From Paracoccus sp041927875 (lineage in GTDB: Bacteria > Pseudomonadota > Alphaproteobacteria > Rhodobacterales > Rhodobacteraceae): 64,000 nucleotides of DNA. Below, in pieces: positions 57,066 to 64,000 of this stretch. How positions within the stretch are numbered: the first letter of the stretch is position 1; the number at the start of each line of letters is the position of its first letter. Position numbers and translations under genes: made by a program. Under the pieces are notes generated by a model. It saw only the letters and a program-made list of their open reading frames with translations, was not told where the DNA came from and made no database searches. The stretch lies in the NCBI RefSeq assembly GCF_041927875.1, contig NZ_JBHFHN010000001.1; one strand, written 5' to 3'.

Positions 57066-58724
57066 ATGAAAGGCCCCGTCGCCGCTTTGGTGCTGCTGCT
57101 GTCCACGCTGCCCGCCGCCGCACAAGAGGTGGTGACCAAGCAATATGATGATGGCGGTGTCTATCAGGGCACCTTCCGTGACGGCAAACAGCACGGGCGG
57201 GGCAGCTATCGGCTGCCGAATGGCTATGAATATGACGGCGATTGGGTGGCGGGGGAAATTCTGGGCCAGGGCCGCGCGGTGTTTCCCAATGGCGCGGTCT
57301 ATGTCGGCCATTTCGTCAAGGGCAAGCCGCAGGGCCAGGGCAAGATCACCTATGCCGATGGCTCGACCTATGAAGGCAATTGGCAGGACGGCGAGATCAC
57401 CGGCGAAGGCCGCGCGGTCTATGCCAATGGCACCACCTATCAGGGCCAGTTCCAGAATGCCGTTCACCATGGCAAGGGCGTGATGACCGCGCCCGGCGGC
57501 TATCGCTATGACGGCGATTGGGTGAATGGCGTCAAGGAAGGCCAGGGCAAGATCACCTATCCCGATGGCTCGGTCTATGAGGGCGGGATGATCGGCGGGG
57601 CGCGGGCCGGGCAGGGGCGGCTGACGATGGCCGACGGGCTGACCTATGATGGCGTCTGGGCGGATGGCCAGATGGGCGGGCAGGGTCGGCTGGTGCAGCC
57701 CAATGGCGACATCTATGAAGGCCCGATGGTCGGCGGCAAGCGTCAGGGTCAGGGCAAGGTCACCTATGCCGGGGGCGACAGCTATGAGGGCGGCTTTGTC
57801 GATGACCGCCGTCAGGGGCGCGGCGTCTTTCGCGGCACCGATGGTTATGTCTATGACGGCGAGTGGATGGCTGGCCGGATGGAGGGTCAGGGCCGCGTGA
57901 CCTATCCCGATGGCTCCGTCTATCAGGGCGCGCTGATGGCCGATCTGCCGCAGGGGCAGGGCAAGATCACCTATCCCGATGGCGCGACCTATGAGGGCGG
58001 CTGGAACGGCGGCGTGATCGAGGGCAAGGGCCGCGCCGCTTACGCCAACGGTCTGGTCTATGAGGGCGATTTCGTCGCCGCCCGCAATCAGGGCCGGGGC
58101 AAGATGACCTATCCCGATGGCTACAGCTATGACGGCGAATGGCAGGCCGGTCAGCGCGAGGGGCGCGGGACGGCGACCTATGCCGATGGCACGATCTATC
58201 AGGGCCAGTTCAAGGCGGGTCTGCGCGACGGTCAGGGCGTGCTGACCATGCCCGACGGCTTCCGCTATGAAGGCGGCTGGAAAGCGGGTGAGATCGACGG
58301 TCTGGGCGTGGCCACCTATGCCAATGGCGATGTCTATGAAGGGGCGTTCGCCGCAGGCAAGCGCCAGGGCGCGGGCACGATGCGCTATGCCGGTGGCCAG
58401 CAGATCGCCGGGGATTGGCAGGGCAATGTGCTGACGCATGAGGTCGGGGCCGAGGATGCGGCCGGCCAAAGCGCCGCGCAGGCCGCCGCCGATCAGGCCC
58501 GCGCCGCCGCCCAGGCCGCGCGCGATCTGGCCAGCCAGCCGCTGACTGAGGCCGCCAAGACCCCGGCGGCCCCGGCCCCGGTCACGCCCACCCCAGCCGC
58601 GCCGCCCGCCCCGGCGATGGACCAACCCACGCCCGCCGCCCCCGCCGAGGCCGCCGCCCCCGGCCCGCAGATGCAGATGACCGCACCGGTCGCGCCGGGC
58701 GGATCGGGGCAGGGTGGGAATTGA
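57066..58724 (+). CDS. Secreted MORN-repeat protein, 18 repeats
   Basis: 552 residues. A signal peptide (cleavage after AAAQ, about residue 20) is followed by about 18 consecutive MORN repeats, from residue 30 to about 445, each exactly 23 residues with the pattern YxGxWxxGxxxGxGxxxYxDG. The result is a long beta-hairpin solenoid. The C-terminal 110 residues are Ala-rich helix (AGQSAAQAAADQARAAAQAARDL) then Pro/Ala-rich, probably disordered. MORN arrays bind membranes or proteins in eukaryotes; the role in this periplasmic or exported protein is unknown. DNA shows a matching 69-bp periodicity. Confidence 0.9.
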   Translation: MKGPVAALVLLLSTLPAAAQEVVTKQYDDGGVYQGTFRDGKQHGRGSYRLPNGYEYDGDWVAGEILGQGRAVFPNGAVYVGHFVKGKPQGQGKITYADGSTYEGNWQDGEITGEGRAVYANGTTYQGQFQNAVHHGKGVMTAPGGYRYDGDWVNGVKEGQGKITYPDGSVYEGGMIGGARAGQGRLTMADGLTYDGVWADGQMGGQGRLVQPNGDIYEGPMVGGKRQGQGKVTYAGGDSYEGGFVDDRRQGRGVFRGTDGYVYDGEWMAGRMEGQGRVTYPDGSVYQGALMADLPQGQGKITYPDGATYEGGWNGGVIEGKGRAAYANGLVYEGDFVAARNQGRGKMTYPDGYSYDGEWQAGQREGRGTATYADGTIYQGQFKAGLRDGQGVLTMPDGFRYEGGWKAGEIDGLGVATYANGDVYEGAFAAGKRQGAGTMRYAGGQQIAGDWQGNVLTHEVGAEDAAGQSAAQAAADQARAAAQAARDLASQPLTEAAKTPAAPAPVTPTPAAPPAPAMDQPTPAAPAEAAAPGPQMQMTAPVAPGGSGQGGN

Positions 58725-58740
58725 TCTGTCGGTGATCGGC

Positions 58741-58760
58741 CCGCCCGCTTGATCGGGCGG
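58741..58760 (+). terminator. Possible terminator of the MORN gene
   Basis: Perfect CCGCCCG-CTTGAT-CGGGCGG hairpin 16 bases after the stop; only a weak T-rich tract follows (TGGCTTGC). Confidence 0.45.
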
Positions 58761-58852
58761 TGGCTTGCATCTGGCCTTGGGTCCAGACCACCGGACATCG
58801 TGGTTCGGGGGCGTTTATCCGGCAGCCCGGATGGCAATCCGCACGGCGTCTG

Positions 58853-59893
58853 TCAGTCCTGAAGGGGCAGCTTCCAGTCGATCCAGCGGCCATGAAAACA
58901 GGCGCGGCCCAGGTCAATCCGCAGATCGCCCGGCCATAGCCGCAGCGTGACACCGGCGCCGGGGGATTGGCTGTCAGCCTCATAGGTCAGCCAGGCCAGA
59001 GGTGCCTGATCGGTCGCGCCGCGCCCGGCGGCCTCGATCAGGCGGGTGCCGCGCGCCTGCGCCGCGGCGGGGACATACTGCCAGGCGACGGTGCTGTAGA
59101 TCAGATGCAGCCGATCCGGCATCGGATGGGCCAGCCGCATGGCCAACCAATCCACCGCATCGCCGCGCGCCACCTGCGCGTCAAACATCGCCATCGCGGC
59201 CTTGGCGCGGGTCAGCCGCGCGGGCTGGTCGGGCCAAAGATAGGACAGCAGCCGCAGCCGGTCGACCGGATCGCGCGGATCGGCGGGGTTCAGATCGACG
59301 CCCTGCCGATCAGCGACGACCAGCGCCCCGGCCATCGGCGGATCGCCGCGCCAGTCCGGGGCCAGCCGCACCGGGCTGTCCGCCGGGCCGATGGTGCCGC
59401 CGGGCGTCACCAGGGCGAAGCGGTCGAACATCAGGTTTAGCCCGGCACTTGCCCCCAGCTCTGACAGCGCCAGCGGCAGACCAAACCGCGCCGCCAGCGC
59501 GTTCCCGGCGGCGATCAGCACCGCGCTGCGCCCGACCTCATTGGTCTGCGGGGCACGCGACAGCCCGGCGCACAGATCCGCGTCATGTCGGCGAAGCGCC
59601 GCCAGAACCGCCGCGATCAGGGCGTCGTCGTCCACCTGGTGCGGCGGATAGACAGCGGCAAGCGCGCTGTCCTGCCCCGACAGAACCAGAGCGTGCAACC
59701 CGCCCGCGATGCGCAAGGGCAGGCTGTCGCCCGCGCTGTCGATCCGCCCCGGCCATGCCGCGACCCGGGCCGCCAGCGCCGTATCCCCCGGCCAGTGATC
59801 CGCCATCAGCCGCATCAGCCGCGCCATGAAGGGCGATCCCAAAGCCTCGCAGGATTGCGCCTGCGACAGGAAGGCGGCGCGCAGGGCCGTCAT
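58853..59893 (-). CDS. DUF2332 family protein
   Basis: 346 residues. Opening LRAAFLSQAQSCEALGSPFMARLMRLMADHW, then QTNEVGRSAVLIAAG, LALSELGASAGLNLMFDRF (a SAM-like glycine loop) and the C-terminal HLIYSTVAWQYVP are the hallmarks of DUF2332. The ELGASAGLNL segment hints at a methyltransferase-like fold, but no activity is known. The ATG overlaps the stop of the upstream hypothetical gene. Confidence 0.85.
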   Translation of the reverse strand: MTALRAAFLSQAQSCEALGSPFMARLMRLMADHWPGDTALAARVAAWPGRIDSAGDSLPLRIAGGLHALVLSGQDSALAAVYPPHQVDDDALIAAVLAALRRHDADLCAGLSRAPQTNEVGRSAVLIAAGNALAARFGLPLALSELGASAGLNLMFDRFALVTPGGTIGPADSPVRLAPDWRGDPPMAGALVVADRQGVDLNPADPRDPVDRLRLLSYLWPDQPARLTRAKAAMAMFDAQVARGDAVDWLAMRLAHPMPDRLHLIYSTVAWQYVPAAAQARGTRLIEAAGRGATDQAPLAWLTYEADSQSPGAGVTLRLWPGDLRIDLGRACFHGRWIDWKLPLQD

Positions 59894-60342
59894 GGGGTCG
59901 GCGCGACGGGCGAGGGCCTGCGCCAGTCCATCCCCCGCACATTCGGCCCAATGATAGCCAAGATGGCTTCGGGCTTGTCATAACGCCGCCGATCATGGAC
60001 GGGCGAGTTGTCATTCGGGCTGGCTGCCGAACCCGTCGCTCGGCTGAACCGCCAAAGTTGCCAGGGGTGCACGTACGACCCGGCATTGCCGCGCCATTGC
60101 GGCGCATGGCCGTGCTTGCCGGTCTCGTCCAGCGTCAGACGGTCCGGCTGGAAGGTCGAATAAAGCGGCGCGGCCACGCACAGACCCTCCTGGACGGCCA
60201 GGCACAGGAAATAGTGGCCGCGATCCTCGACGTCACGCCCGGCTGCGCATTTGACCCATGTGTCCCCATCGGCGCGCAACAGCGCCGGTTCCAGAAAGGC
60301 GACCAGCCCCGCCGCCCATTCCGTTGGCGCGATGGCGACCAC
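59890..60342 (-). CDS. Conserved-looking hypothetical protein
   Basis: 150-residue soluble protein, Trp- and Cys-containing (DTWVKCAAGRDVEDRGHYFLCLAVQEGLCVAAPLYS; GNAGSYVHPWQLWRFSRAT). Its stop overlaps the DUF2332 start as ATGA, and it begins four bases after the dehydrogenase gene ends, so the three genes form an operon. A middle part rich in Trp, Gly and Tyr could bind a ligand. No family recognised. Confidence 0.6.
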   Translation of the reverse strand: MVAIAPTEWAAGLVAFLEPALLRADGDTWVKCAAGRDVEDRGHYFLCLAVQEGLCVAAPLYSTFQPDRLTLDETGKHGHAPQWRGNAGSYVHPWQLWRFSRATGSAASPNDNSPVHDRRRYDKPEAILAIIGPNVRGMDWRRPSPVAPTP

Positions 60343-60345
60343 CGC

Positions 60346-61332
60346 TTACAACATCCCCGGCACCACCAAATCCGGCGGGCGGTGGCCGTCGGCGAAGGTC
60401 TTGATGTTCAGGATCACCTTTTCGCCCATCTCGACCCGGCCCTCGGTCGTGGCGCTGCCCATGTGGGGCAGCAGCACGACATTGGGCAGCTCGCGCAGGC
60501 GCGGGTTGATTTCGGCGCCGTGTTCGTAGACGTCCAGCCCCGCGCCCGCGATCTCGCCCGCGCGCAGCATCCGGGTCAGGGCGTTTTCGTCGATCACCTC
60601 ACCGCGCGAGGTGTTGACGATCACCGCCGAGGGCTTCATCAGCTTCAGCCGCCGCGCGTTCATCAGGTGAAAGGTGCTGGGCGTGTGGGGCGCGTTGATC
60701 GACAGCACATCGACCCGCGCCACCATCTGATCCAGGCTTTCCCACCAGGTCACGCCCAGCGATTCCTCGACCTCGGGGCGCAGGCGCTTGCGGGAATGGT
60801 AATGCACCTGCATTCCGAAAGCCGCGGCGCGGCGGGCGACGGCCTGGCCGATCTTGCCCATGCCCAGAATGCCCAGCCGCTTGCCGCCGATACGCCCGCC
60901 CAGCATTGCGGTGGGCGACCAGCCGGCCCATTGGCCCGACTGCATCAGCGCCAGCCCCTCGGGGATGCGGCGGGTGACGGCCAGGATCAGCGCCATGGTC
61001 ATGTCGGCGGTGTCCTCGGTCAGCACGCCGGGGGTGTTCGAGACCAGCACACCGCGCTGGCGGGCGCTGGTGACGTCGATATGGTCAACGCCCGCGCCAT
61101 AATTGGCGATCAGCTTCAGCTTGTCGCCCGCCTGCGCCAGCAGATTGGCGTCGATGTGATCGCCCAGACTGGGCACCAGCACATCGGCGCGCCGCATTGC
61201 CGCGCCCAGTTCGTCGCGGGTCATCGGCGTGTCATCATCGCGCAATTCGACGTCGAACAGCTCGGTCATGCGGGTCTCGACAACCTCGGGCAGGCGTCGG
61301 GTAACGACGACACTCAGGCGCGGCATGGGCAT
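60346..61332 (-). CDS. D-2-hydroxyacid dehydrogenase (glyoxylate/hydroxypyruvate reductase type)
   Basis: 328 residues. Substrate-binding NYGAGVDHIDVTSARQRGVLVSNTPGVLTEDTADM (about residue 75-109), NAD loop LGILGMGKIGQAVARRA (about 153), catalytic arginine in NTSRGEVID, glutamate in AGLDVYEHGAEINPRL and histidine in LLPHMGSAT (about 285). Matches the glyoxylate reductase group. AAGGAG lies six bases before the ATG at 61332. First gene of a three-gene leftward operon. Confidence 0.88.
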   Translation of the reverse strand: MPMPRLSVVVTRRLPEVVETRMTELFDVELRDDDTPMTRDELGAAMRRADVLVPSLGDHIDANLLAQAGDKLKLIANYGAGVDHIDVTSARQRGVLVSNTPGVLTEDTADMTMALILAVTRRIPEGLALMQSGQWAGWSPTAMLGGRIGGKRLGILGMGKIGQAVARRAAAFGMQVHYHSRKRLRPEVEESLGVTWWESLDQMVARVDVLSINAPHTPSTFHLMNARRLKLMKPSAVIVNTSRGEVIDENALTRMLRAGEIAGAGLDVYEHGAEINPRLRELPNVVLLPHMGSATTEGRVEMGEKVILNIKTFADGHRPPDLVVPGML

Positions 61333-61489
61333 GGCGGTCTCCTTGTCGTTTTGGCGCCTGGCTCTTTCCAAGACCGGGCGTTTGGGGCAAAGTGCCGCGC
61401 AACGGGGGCAGGCACAAGACCCCCAACCCACCCGGGCCGCGACGTTAGCGACGAAGGTGGGCGATCACGAGGGTATGCAGGACGGCAGC

Positions 61490-62119
61490 ATGGCGATTTC
61501 AGCGGGCAAGGCGGCATGGGCCGCGGGGGTTCTGGTCTGGGGAATGGGGCTGGCAGTCACGCCGACCCTTGCGCAGGAGGCCGATCCCGACGGGGTGGCC
61601 AAGGCCGAGGAAACGGCGCAATCCGATGCCGACAAGCCCGGTGATTTCGCCAATGCCTATGCCAGCCGCGTCGGCGGCGCCGATCAGAACGGCAAGGGCC
61701 CGGTCACCAATCTGCCGCTGCCGCGCTATGTCAGCCTGAAGGGAAATGAGGGCAACGCCCGGCGCGGCCCCTCGCTGAGCCACCGCATCGACTGGGTGTT
61801 CCGGCATGAGGGGATGCCCTTGCGCATCACCGCCGAGTTCGGCCATTGGCGCCGGGTCGAGGACCGTGACGGCGCCGGCGGCTGGGTGCATTACTCGCTG
61901 CTGTCGGGGGTGCGCAATGTGTCGGTTCTGGACAACATGACCGGCTTTCACGCCCGCCCCGACATCAATGCCGAGGTGGTGGCGCGGGCCGAGGCCGGGG
62001 TGATCGCGCGGCTGGGCGAATGCCGCATCGACTGGTGCCGGATCTCGGCCGGGGGCGCGCGGGGCTGGGTGCCGAAAACCGTGATCTGGGGCGTGGACGC
62101 CGACGAAATGCGGGATTGA
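61490..62119 (+). CDS. Secreted SH3-domain protein
   Basis: 209 residues. Signal peptide MAISAGKAAWAAGVLVWGMG...LAQ (cleavage about residue 27). Two bacterial SH3-like units: RYVSLKGNEGNARRGPSLSHRIDWVFRHEGMPLRITAEFGHWRRVED (about residue 75-122) and GFHARPDINAEVVARAEAGVIARLGECRIDWCRISAGGARGWV (about 145-190). Likely binds peptidoglycan or an envelope protein. The start at 61490 has AGGA seven bases upstream; ATG at 61475 is an alternative. Four bases separate it from the next gene. Confidence 0.8.
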   Translation: MAISAGKAAWAAGVLVWGMGLAVTPTLAQEADPDGVAKAEETAQSDADKPGDFANAYASRVGGADQNGKGPVTNLPLPRYVSLKGNEGNARRGPSLSHRIDWVFRHEGMPLRITAEFGHWRRVEDRDGAGGWVHYSLLSGVRNVSVLDNMTGFHARPDINAEVVARAEAGVIARLGECRIDWCRISAGGARGWVPKTVIWGVDADEMRD

Positions 62120-62123
62120 CCGG

Positions 62124-62993
62124 GTGCAGGCGGGCCATGCACGGCTGAACCTGTCGGCGGGTCTGGCCTCGGTCGCGGTGGCGCTGCTGCTGGTCGGGCT
62201 GAAACTTTACGCGGTGATCCAGACCGGGGCCTTGTCGGTCGCGGCCTCGCTGACCGATAGCGCGATGGATCTGCTGGTGTCGGCGGGCGGGCTGGTGGCG
62301 ATCATCTATGCGATGCGCCCGGCCGATGACGATCACCGCTTTGGCCATGCCGCCGCCGAGGATCTGGCGGCGCTGTTTCAGGCGCTGGTGGTGACCGGGG
62401 CGGGGCTGTGGATCGGCTGGCTGGCGATCGGTCGGCTGAGCGGTCCGGCGATGCCGGGGTTGCAGGCCACCGGCACCGGGCTGTGGGTGATGGCGGTGTC
62501 GGCGGTGCTGACGCTGGGGCTGGTGATCTGGCAGGCCCGCGTCGCGGCACGCACCGGCAACCGGGTGGTGGCCGCCGACCGGCTGCATTACATCGGCGAT
62601 CTTGGCCCGACGCTTGGGGCGATGGCGGCGCTGGCGCTGGCTGCGCCGCGGCTGGATGCGGTGATCGCCCTGCTGGCCGCCGCCTGGATGATCGGCGGCG
62701 CGATCGTGATCGGCCGCGCCGCCTGGGACGCGCTGATGGACCGCGAGGCGGACGCGGCCACCCTGGCCGGGATCACCGCAATCCTCGATGGCTGGCCGGG
62801 CGTTCACGGCTGGCACGATCTGCACACCCGCACCTCTGGCTCGCGTCTGTTCGTACATGTGCATATCGAACTGGACGGCGACCAGCCGCTGCGCGACGCG
62901 CATGAGATCGGCCGGGCCTTGCGCGCCGCGATCCTGGCCGCCCATCCCGGTGCCTATGTGCTGATCCACAAGGATGTCGCCGGTCGGCCCTAG
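62124..62993 (+). CDS. Cation diffusion facilitator (FieF/YiiP-like)
   Basis: 289-residue metal-proton antiporter with six helices and a cytoplasmic domain. Metal site A residues in SLTDSAMDLLVS (helix 2, about residue 42) and ADRLHYIGDLGP (helix 5, HxxxD, about 155), plus the histidine-containing loop ADDDHRFGHAAAED. The C-terminal domain has HDLHTRTSGSRLFVHVHIELDGD and DAHEIGRAL, with the metal-binding histidines. Zn or Fe export is most likely. Start codon is GTG, four bases after the SH3 gene. Confidence 0.9.
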   Translation: MQAGHARLNLSAGLASVAVALLLVGLKLYAVIQTGALSVAASLTDSAMDLLVSAGGLVAIIYAMRPADDDHRFGHAAAEDLAALFQALVVTGAGLWIGWLAIGRLSGPAMPGLQATGTGLWVMAVSAVLTLGLVIWQARVAARTGNRVVAADRLHYIGDLGPTLGAMAALALAAPRLDAVIALLAAAWMIGGAIVIGRAAWDALMDREADAATLAGITAILDGWPGVHGWHDLHTRTSGSRLFVHVHIELDGDQPLRDAHEIGRALRAAILAAHPGAYVLIHKDVAGRP

Positions 62994-63014
62994 GCCGGGC
63001 GTGGCCCCAAAAGG

Positions 63015-63038
63015 GCGTATTTGGACAAGAAAGAAGGG
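63015..63038 (+). repeat. 3'-flank repeat copy F
   Basis: GCGTATTTGGACAAGAAAGA and AGG, 22 bases after the transporter stop, same strand. It faces copy G, and the two can pair as one long imperfect hairpin between the convergent genes. Confidence 0.7.
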
Positions 63039-63042
63039 CTGG

Positions 63043-63064
63043 TCTTCCTTGCCCGAATACCCAC
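63043..63064 (-). repeat. 3'-flank repeat copy G
   Basis: On the minus strand GGGTATTCGGGCAAGGAAGA, starting six bases after the stop of the PfkB-family gene. Confidence 0.65.
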
Positions 63065-63067
63065 GCA

Positions 63068-64000
63068 TCAGCAGCGGCTGAGGACGACCTGACGCAGGAG
63101 GCGTTTCTGATCGGCGCGGGTGCAGAGCGCGGTTGCCTCGGTCATCACCGCCGCCGCCGCCGCCGCCGCGCCATGGACCAGCGCCTGTTCGGGTGCCAGG
63201 TCGCGGGCCAGTGCCAGCACCAGCGCGCCGACGAAACTGTCACCCGCGCCGACCTTGCTGATCACCGGCACGGCGGGCGCGGTGGCGTGGAAGCGGGCGT
63301 CATGGGTGGCGAGGATGTTTCCCTCGGACCCGCGGGCGACGATCACCATCTGGGCCACCCCGGCCTGCACCAGCGATTGCGCGAAGTCGGCGCTGTCGCG
63401 GCGTTCGGGCAGGGGGCGGCCGGCCAGATCCTCGGCCTCTTCGCCGTCCATGCGCAGGATGAAGGCCGGCTTTTTCGGCTGCGCCGCCATCTGATGCAGC
63501 GCCTTGCCCGAGGTGTCGACGACCAGCCGCGCCCCGGTGCGGGCGATCCGCGCTGCCAGCCGCGCCGGGAAATCGGCGGGCACGCCCGGCGGCTGGCTGC
63601 CCGACAGCACCACGATCCCGCCCGAGGGCGCGGCCCGCGAAATCCGCGACAGCGCCAGATCGACATGTTTCGGCGTCCAGTCCGGGCCGGGCATCACAAA
63701 GCGGAACTGCTGGCCGCTGGCCTGGTCGATGACCGAGAAACTTTGCCGCGTCTCGCCGGGGGCGGGGAAAGGGGCGAGGCCGATCCCGGCCTCGGACAAG
63801 AGATGGATCAGCTTGTCACCGACCTGGCCGCCGACCGCGACAAAGGCGGTTGAATGGCCGCCAAGGATCTGGATGGCGCGGCTGACATTGATGCCGCCGC
63901 CGCCGGGATCGACGCTGGCGCGGTCGCAGCGCAGCTTGACATCGGGGATCACGCGATCGGCGCTGGTGGCGAAATCGACGGTCGGGTTCAGGGTGACGGT
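63068..64000 (-). CDS. PfkB-family sugar kinase (1-phosphofructokinase type), partial
   Basis: Carbohydrate kinase open at the right edge; 310 residues visible. TVTLNPTVDFATSADRV is the 1-phosphofructokinase/6-phosphofructokinase II N-terminus, GGGGINVSRAIQILGG (about residue 35) the sugar-binding motif and VGAGDSFVGALVLAL the C-terminal PfkB signature with the catalytic aspartate (about 257). Phosphorylates fructose 1-phosphate, fructose 6-phosphate or tagatose 6-phosphate; the GGGGIN and NPTVD forms suit PfkB/FruK. The start codon lies a few residues beyond base 64000. Confidence 0.88.
   Translation of the reverse strand, partial: TVTLNPTVDFATSADRVIPDVKLRCDRASVDPGGGGINVSRAIQILGGHSTAFVAVGGQVGDKLIHLLSEAGIGLAPFPAPGETRQSFSVIDQASGQQFRFVMPGPDWTPKHVDLALSRISRAAPSGGIVVLSGSQPPGVPADFPARLAARIARTGARLVVDTSGKALHQMAAQPKKPAFILRMDGEEAEDLAGRPLPERRDSADFAQSLVQAGVAQMVIVARGSEGNILATHDARFHATAPAVPVISKVGAGDSFVGALVLALARDLAPEQALVHGAAAAAAAVMTEATALCTRADQKRLLRQVVLSRC

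Noticed and set aside
57145..58625. Regular 69-bp repeats that resemble a CRISPR or tandem array
   Set aside because: Fully explained by 23-codon MORN repeats in an intact coding sequence; no unique spacers.

Overview
The window is dense, GC-rich (about two-thirds G+C by eye) bacterial chromosome. Gene content and style point to an alphaproteobacterium of the Rhodobacteraceae, most likely Paracoccus or a close relative. Supporting signs are an Entner-Doudoroff zwf-pgl-pgi/edd locus, a choXWV/betIBA choline locus, a BigR/SqrR-type site, FNR boxes, an Anbu proteasome-like cluster, a tandem glycine riboswitch before gcvTHP, and many ATGA start/stop overlaps. The genus assignment is inference. 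No rRNA, tRNA, CRISPR array, intact insertion sequence or prophage was seen; this is mostly core chromosome with unusually readable regulatory DNA between genes.

Layout. 1-8.3 kb: 5' part of a ferric-iron binding-protein gene, edd, an rlmI-like methyltransferase gene with a coupled PIN-domain gene, then zwf-pgl-pgi. LacI-type palindromes lie before both edd and zwf, so glucose 6-phosphate entry into the Entner-Doudoroff route looks co-regulated; eda is not here. 8.3-14 kb: lipoprotein, MFS transporter, AlkA-type glycosylase, esterase, HNH nuclease, DUF1638 protein, a YgaP-like membrane protein behind an ATTC-N8-GAAT operator, and a secreted protein. 14-17.2 kb: valine catabolism operon (isobutyryl-CoA dehydrogenase, 3-hydroxyisobutyryl-CoA hydrolase, mmsB) behind a 30-bp palindrome. 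17.5-30 kb: gatB, lytic transglycosylase, di-haem cytochrome c peroxidase with an FNR-like promoter, agmatinase, mfd (preceded by five CGTAT units at exact 11-bp spacing), a Bcr/CflA efflux pump, and a YejA-like binding protein translationally coupled to an entericidin-like lipoprotein.

30-32 kb holds two candidate small RNAs on either side of bdhA. The second has a perfect FNR box, four CUCCCU motifs mostly in hairpin loops, and an intrinsic terminator; it is the most exciting candidate in the window. infC follows with an AUA start codon. 32.8-39.5 kb is the choline/glycine betaine locus: choXWV transcribed leftward, betI-betB-betA rightward, one BetI-like operator between them and a second perfect copy inside betB. 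40-44.6 kb is the glycine cleavage operon under a tandem glycine riboswitch.

44.7-51 kb: coaBC-dut and a membrane-anchored ThiF/MoeB-type enzyme, a two-gene amino-acid ABC transporter without its ATPase, and an M3 peptidase. 51-55 kb is a complete Anbu cluster (proteasome-like protease, transglutaminase-like protein, alpha-E protein, circularly permuted ATP-grasp). 55.3-64 kb: nadE, an 18-repeat secreted MORN protein, a DUF2332 protein, a 2-hydroxyacid dehydrogenase, a secreted SH3 protein, a cation diffusion facilitator, and a PfkB-family kinase running off the right edge. A degenerate repeat, with core close to GTATTTGGnCAAGAAAGAAG and often paired with a GGGGC/GCCCC hairpin, recurs at least seven times, always just 3' of genes and in the gene's orientation.
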